Source: Alphaproteobacteria bacterium MarineAlpha10_Bin3 (GTDB lineage Bacteria; Pseudomonadota; Alphaproteobacteria; UBA8366; GCA-2717185). Taken from it: 10,042 nucleotides of DNA. Under the pieces are notes generated by a model. It was not told the DNA's origin. It saw nothing but the letters and a program-made list of their open reading frames with translations, and did no database searches. The DNA lies in the NCBI GenBank assembly GCA_002937525.1, contig PTKA01000019.1:1-10042 (forward strand). The letters are read 5' to 3'. The position numbers and the translations under genes are program-made. This document shows positions 6,833-10,042 of the stretch, in pieces; position 1 is the stretch's first letter; each line of letters starts with the position of its first letter.

Positions 6833-7849
6833 ATGGCACGCAATAGCGACTGGCTCGCACTGATCACCGAAGAAACCCTGGAAGCCGATATGCCGATTTG
6901 CGATCCGCATCACCATTTATGGGAATTCCGCCATGAGCGGGTCGCCGACCGCTATTTGATGGACGATATCCAGGCCGATCTGAACGCCGGCCACAACATC
7001 GTCTCGACCGTCTTCATCGAATGCGGCGCCATGTACAAGGCCGATGGCGACGAGGCGATGAAGGTGATCGGCGAGACCGAATTCGTCAACGGCATCGCGG
7101 CGATGAGCGCATCGGGCCTGTATGGCAAGACGCGCGTCGCGGCCGGTATCATCGGCACCGCGAACCTCACCTTGGGGGCGCCGGTCGGCGATGTGCTGGA
7201 CGCGCAGATCGCCGCCGGCGGCGGGCGGTTTCGCGGCATCCGCCACGGCGTCACCTGGGACGCCAGCGACGAGATTCCCAATGCCCGCACAAATCCGGTC
7301 CAGCATCTCTATCTCGATGCGACCTTCCGCGACGGCTTCGCCCAGCTGGCTTCGCGCGACCTGACCTTCGAGGGCTGGTGCTATCATCCGCAGATCGCCG
7401 GGCTGACCGACCTGGCCCGGGCGTTTCCCGACACCACGATCATTCTGAACCATTTCGGCGGCCCGCTTTGCACCGGCCCCTATGCCGGCAAGCGCGAGGA
7501 GATATTCGAGAGCTGGAGCCGGGACATCGCCGCGCTGGCAGCCTGCGACAACGTCATGGCCAAGCTCGGCGGGCTCAATATGGAATTCAACGGTTTTGGC
7601 TGGGAAAACCGGCCCAAGCCGCCGACCAGCCAGGAACTGGTCGATGCGACACAGCGCTATTTCGACTACACGATCGAGCGATTCGGCGTCGAGCGCTGCA
7701 TGTTCGAATCGAATTTCCCGGTCGATATGGTGAGCTGTAGCTACAACATCCTGTGGAATTCATTCAAGAAAATGACCGCCGCCCGGCCAGCCGCGGACCG
7801 CGAAAAACTGTTCCACGGCACCGCGGCCAGAATCTACCGGCTGTCTTGA
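6833..7849 (+). CDS. Metal-dependent hydrolase of the amidohydrolase superfamily (COG3618 type)
   Basis: 338 residues. ATG 6833 has AAGGA at 6819-6823, 9 bases upstream. The TIM-barrel amidohydrolase signatures are visible: CDPHHHLW (D24, H26, H27, H28) on strand 1 supplies the HxH metal pair, and NHFGGP (H207) supplies a later barrel ligand. MFESNFPVDM at 290-299 is at the place where relatives such as LigI have a 'GTDWP/GSDWP' Asp. Here that position is Asn294, with an Asp298 nearby. The family includes lactonases (L-fucono- and L-rhamnono-lactonase, 2-pyrone-4,6-dicarboxylate hydrolase) as well as many enzymes of unknown function. A lactone or ester hydrolysis step after the dioxygenase is a fair inference, but no substrate is shown. 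It is the last gene of the plus-strand operon, 33 bases after the dioxygenase stop, and is followed by hairpins. It is not closely similar to the amidohydrolase on the opposite strand. Confidence 0.92.
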   Translation: MARNSDWLALITEETLEADMPICDPHHHLWEFRHERVADRYLMDDIQADLNAGHNIVSTVFIECGAMYKADGDEAMKVIGETEFVNGIAAMSASGLYGKTRVAAGIIGTANLTLGAPVGDVLDAQIAAGGGRFRGIRHGVTWDASDEIPNARTNPVQHLYLDATFRDGFAQLASRDLTFEGWCYHPQIAGLTDLARAFPDTTIILNHFGGPLCTGPYAGKREEIFESWSRDIAALAACDNVMAKLGGLNMEFNGFGWENRPKPPTSQELVDATQRYFDYTIERFGVERCMFESNFPVDMVSCSYNILWNSFKKMTAARPAADREKLFHGTAARIYRLS

Positions 7850-7853
7850 GAAC

Positions 7854-7875
7854 GCTCGCTTTCAATAAGGCGAGC
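7854..7875 (+). terminator. Possible hairpin just after the amidohydrolase stop
   Basis: GCTCGC at 7854-7859 and GCGAGC at 7870-7875 form a perfect 6-bp stem with a 10-base loop, beginning 4 bases after the stop codon of the plus-strand operon. There is no T run behind it, so an intrinsic terminator is only possible. The stem could instead protect the 3' end of the transcript. An alternative pairing, CGCTTT (7857-7862) with AAAGCG (7876-7881), competes with it. Confidence 0.3.
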
Positions 7876-7882
7876 AAAGCGA

Positions 7883-7925
7883 CAGGATCAACGTGAATCG
7901 CCTCTGGCGATTCCCATCAATCCTG
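7883..7925. terminator. Long inverted repeat between convergent genes, possible bidirectional terminator
   Basis: GAATCGCC (7895-7902), TCT and GGCGATTC (7906-7913) give a perfect 8-bp stem with a 3-base loop. The arms continue outward with mismatches to CAGGAT (7883-7888) and ATCCTG (7920-7925), so about 16 of 20 positions pair. It sits in the 83-base gap between two convergent operons, 8 bases from the stop codon of the minus-strand gene. Because it is nearly symmetric it could act on both transcripts. Neither side has a strong U tract, so termination is inferred from position and symmetry only. Confidence 0.5.
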
Positions 7926-7932
7926 ATTTGCT

Positions 7933-9078
7933 CTAATGCTGCGGGAACCCGTACAGGGCGGCGGCATTGTCATAGGTGATCTTGCGCCGGGCCGATTCGG
8001 GCAAATGACTGACCTCGCGGGCCAGGAACTCTTGTGAGTCGGGCCAGATTCCATCGGGATGGGGAAAATCCGACCCCCACATGATATTGTCCTCGCCCAG
8101 CAGATCGAGCAGCCGCAGACCCACCTTGTCCGATTGATAGGTCGCCTTGCACTGGCGGTGCCAGTAGTCGGACGGCTTCATGGTCAGGGTCAGATCGCCG
8201 AACTGTTCCTCCCATTCCAGATCCATATGTTCGAGAACATAGGGAATCCAGCCGATGCCGCTTTCGCCGATAACAAGGCGCAGATCGGGATAGGATTCCA
8301 GCACGCCGCCATAAATCACCTCCATCAGGATTCGCGACATGCCCATCTGGAAGCTGGTAATCTGCACCGCAAAGGCTTGGCGCTGCTGCATCGGCGCGAA
8401 ACTGGAGGTATCGGTTTTTGCGCCGCCGATGGTATGCACATGCACCGGCAGCTTGGCGGCGTTGGCCGCCGCCCAGAGCGGATTCCAGTCCGGATGGTAA
8501 AGCGGCAGCATATCCAGACTGTTGGCGATCTCAAGGCCACGGGCGCCGCCGCGCGAAGCGACCCGCTCGACTTCGGCGACCGCGGCCGGAATATCGTGAT
8601 TGGGGACACACGCGATGCCGGCGAAACGCTCGGGATGGGTGTCGCAGAAATCGGCCAGCCATGCATTATAGATACGCATCATTTCGGTCGCGGCGTCGGG
8701 ATCGCCGAGCCGGGTGCTGGCCCCCAGAATGCCGTACAGCACTTCGCCCGAAACCCCGTCCAGATCCTGATCCTTGATACGCAGATCCGGGTCGGTCAGG
8801 CGGCGGATGCCGTTCTTGCCATCGGTGTACAGGCCGGTCGACGCCATCCGGTCGGAGCGATGAATGACGCCCGGCACATATTCGCGCCCGGCCGACCCCA
8901 TGCCGTTCTGGAGACCGAATTCACCGCCGTTGCGGCTGACCCATTTCGGACCTTTCTCGCCATCGACGACATAGGGCATCCGGTCCTTCATCGCCGCCGA
9001 AGCATTGTCGGTGAACAGATCGGGCGGCAGCCAGATCAGATCAATATGACAATCCGCCGAAATAACCTTGCTGTTCAT
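7933..9078 (-). CDS. Amidohydrolase-family protein of the ACMSD / gamma-resorcylate decarboxylase group (Amidohydro_2)
   Basis: 381 residues. On the minus strand, AGGGGGAAG lies about 7 bases before the ATG at 9078, which supports the start. The TIM-barrel signatures are D9-C-H11 at the N-terminus (SADCHIDL), H213-V-H215 in PVHVHTIGG, VIGESGIGW with E272, and MWGSDFPHPD with D337. In this family ACMSD has HxH at the first site, while gamma-resorcylate decarboxylase has ExH. Here it is DxH, so the metal site may resemble that of the decarboxylases. Members are non-oxidative decarboxylases or hydrolases of aromatic or unsaturated acids. The substrate is not shown by the sequence. The gene is downstream of the acyl-CoA dehydrogenase with a 15-base gap, so the two are almost certainly co-transcribed. 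The stop is TAG, read from 7935 to 7933. Confidence 0.93.
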   Translation of the reverse strand: MNSKVISADCHIDLIWLPPDLFTDNASAAMKDRMPYVVDGEKGPKWVSRNGGEFGLQNGMGSAGREYVPGVIHRSDRMASTGLYTDGKNGIRRLTDPDLRIKDQDLDGVSGEVLYGILGASTRLGDPDAATEMMRIYNAWLADFCDTHPERFAGIACVPNHDIPAAVAEVERVASRGGARGLEIANSLDMLPLYHPDWNPLWAAANAAKLPVHVHTIGGAKTDTSSFAPMQQRQAFAVQITSFQMGMSRILMEVIYGGVLESYPDLRLVIGESGIGWIPYVLEHMDLEWEEQFGDLTLTMKPSDYWHRQCKATYQSDKVGLRLLDLLGEDNIMWGSDFPHPDGIWPDSQEFLAREVSHLPESARRKITYDNAAALYGFPQH

Positions 9079-9093
9079 GGTCTTGCTTCCCCC

Positions 9094-10042
9094 TTACATT
9101 TCGGAAAACCGCTTCAAATGGTGGTTCTGGTCGCCAAACATCGTGTCGATCACGGTCAGGCGCTTGAAGTAGTGGCCGATGCTCATCTCGTCGGTCATGC
9201 CCATGCCGCCATGCAACTGCACCGATTGCTGGCCGACATAGCGCGCGCTCTTGCCGATCTGCACCTTGGCGGCGGCAACGCTTCGCGCGCGCGCAGCCGC
9301 GTCCGGATCGGCGAGCCGCAAGGTCGCCACATAGCACATCGAGCGCGCTTCCTCGCAGGCGATGAACATATCGGCCATGCGGTGCTGAAGAACCTGGAAC
9401 TTGCCGATCGGCCGGCCGAACTGTTCGCGCGTCTTGAGATACTCATTGGTGGAGGACAGCAACACATCCATGCAGCCGACCGCCTCGGCGGCGAGTGCGG
9501 CAATCGCCCGCTCGGCCACATCCTCGATCAGCGGCAATCCGCCATCGACCTCGCCCAGCACCGCGTCGGCGTCCACCTTCACAGACTCGAAAGACAGTTC
9601 CGAGGCGCGCTGGCCATCGACCGTCGGATAGTCGCGGCGCGCAAGGCCCGGCGCATCCTTGGCCACCACGAACAAGGTGATCCCGTCTTTGTCGCGCGCG
9701 CCGCCGGCGGTGCGGGCCGAGACCACGATCCAGTCGGCGCAAGCCGCGTAGCCGACCACGCCCTTGGCGCCGTTCAGGACGAAGCCGCCGCCGTCCTTGG
9801 CGGCCGTCATCTCGACATCGAAAAGATCGTAACGCGCCTGCCGCTCGGCATAGGCAAACGCCATCATCAGATCGCCGGCCACCAGTTTCGGCAGCATTTC
9901 CTGCTTGCGCGCGGCACTGCCGGCCTTCAGCACCAGATTGCCGCCCAGCACCGCGGTCGGGAAATACGGTCCGACGACAAGGCCTTTGCCGAAGCCTTCC
10001 ATGAGGACCATTATTTCCACCGGCCCGCCGCCGATGCCGCCA
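9094..10042 (-). CDS. Acyl-CoA dehydrogenase, pimeloyl-CoA dehydrogenase small-subunit-like, N-terminus outside window
   Basis: About 315 C-terminal residues are present. The frame stays open to the right edge, reading GGIGGGPVEIMVLMEGFGKGL, which is the end of the helical N-terminal domain, so the GTG at 10020 is internal. Next come the beta domain (AFAYAERQARYDLFDVEMTA; NGAKGVVGYAACADWIVVSARTAGG) and the C-terminal helical domain with TREQFGRPIGKFQVLQHRMADMF and QLHGGMGMTDEMSIGHYFKRL. These are standard FAD- and acyl-CoA-binding blocks. The enzyme introduces a 2,3-double bond into an acyl-CoA and passes electrons to ETF. The pattern recalls genes annotated as the small subunit of pimeloyl-CoA dehydrogenase, whose partner subunit is usually the adjacent gene. 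That partner would lie beyond 10042. The assignment to a subfamily is from memory of sequence style and is less certain than the family call. It is co-transcribed with the amidohydrolase to its left. Confidence 0.94.
   Translation of the reverse strand, partial: GGIGGGPVEIMVLMEGFGKGLVVGPYFPTAVLGGNLVLKAGSAARKQEMLPKLVAGDLMMAFAYAERQARYDLFDVEMTAAKDGGGFVLNGAKGVVGYAACADWIVVSARTAGGARDKDGITLFVVAKDAPGLARRDYPTVDGQRASELSFESVKVDADAVLGEVDGGLPLIEDVAERAIAALAAEAVGCMDVLLSSTNEYLKTREQFGRPIGKFQVLQHRMADMFIACEEARSMCYVATLRLADPDAAARARSVAAAKVQIGKSARYVGQQSVQLHGGMGMTDEMSIGHYFKRLTVIDTMFGDQNHHLKRFSEM

Overview
This window of about 10 kb looks like the chromosome of a GC-rich proteobacterium, most likely an alphaproteobacterium. 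The reasons are the GC-rich codon use, the style of the multi-PAS kinase (a QxxKMEAVGQLTGGIAHDFNN-type HisKA box usually followed by a receiver), and a catabolic gene set of CoA transferase, 2-oxoglutarate dioxygenase, amidohydrolases and acyl-CoA dehydrogenase. This taxonomic reading is inference from gene style, not from a marker gene. I see no tRNA, rRNA, CRISPR array, IS element or phage gene.

Left part (1-4091, + strand): the window opens inside an M81/MlrC-type metallopeptidase, of which only the C-terminal part is present. After a 91-base gap comes a large membrane-anchored sensor histidine kinase with three predicted membrane segments, five PAS domains, HisKA and HATPase. Its reading frame is broken at a run of eight A residues (3835-3842). 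Directly after the run, in another frame, a response-regulator receiver domain continues in perfect register with a hybrid kinase. That receiver is also cut off after its phospho-acceptor Asp. The gene therefore looks like a hybrid kinase that has lost its receiver through a one-base frameshift plus a 3' truncation, or whose frame is restored by slippage on the A run.

Middle part (4088-7849, + strand): a near-consensus sigma70-type promoter (TTGACA, 17 bases, TATATT) overlaps the last bases of the broken receiver. It sits in an AT-rich stretch and points at a probable operon: a class III (formyl-CoA:oxalate type) CoA transferase, a small PilZ-domain protein, a TauD/TfdA-type Fe(II)/2-oxoglutarate dioxygenase and a COG3618-type amidohydrolase. 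A c-di-GMP-type PilZ protein inside a catabolic operon is the odd member.

Right part (7850-10042): a hairpin-rich 83-base gap separates this operon from a convergent minus-strand operon. That operon contains an acyl-CoA dehydrogenase (its N-terminus lies beyond the window edge) and, 15 bases downstream, an ACMSD/gamma-resorcylate-decarboxylase-like amidohydrolase. Together the enzymes suggest breakdown of an organic acid or ring compound by hydroxylation, hydrolysis or decarboxylation, CoA transfer and dehydrogenation. The substrate cannot be read from the sequence. I found no clear new defence or mobile system. The broken hybrid kinase with its homopolymer junction and the PilZ-containing catabolic operon are the points most worth checking.
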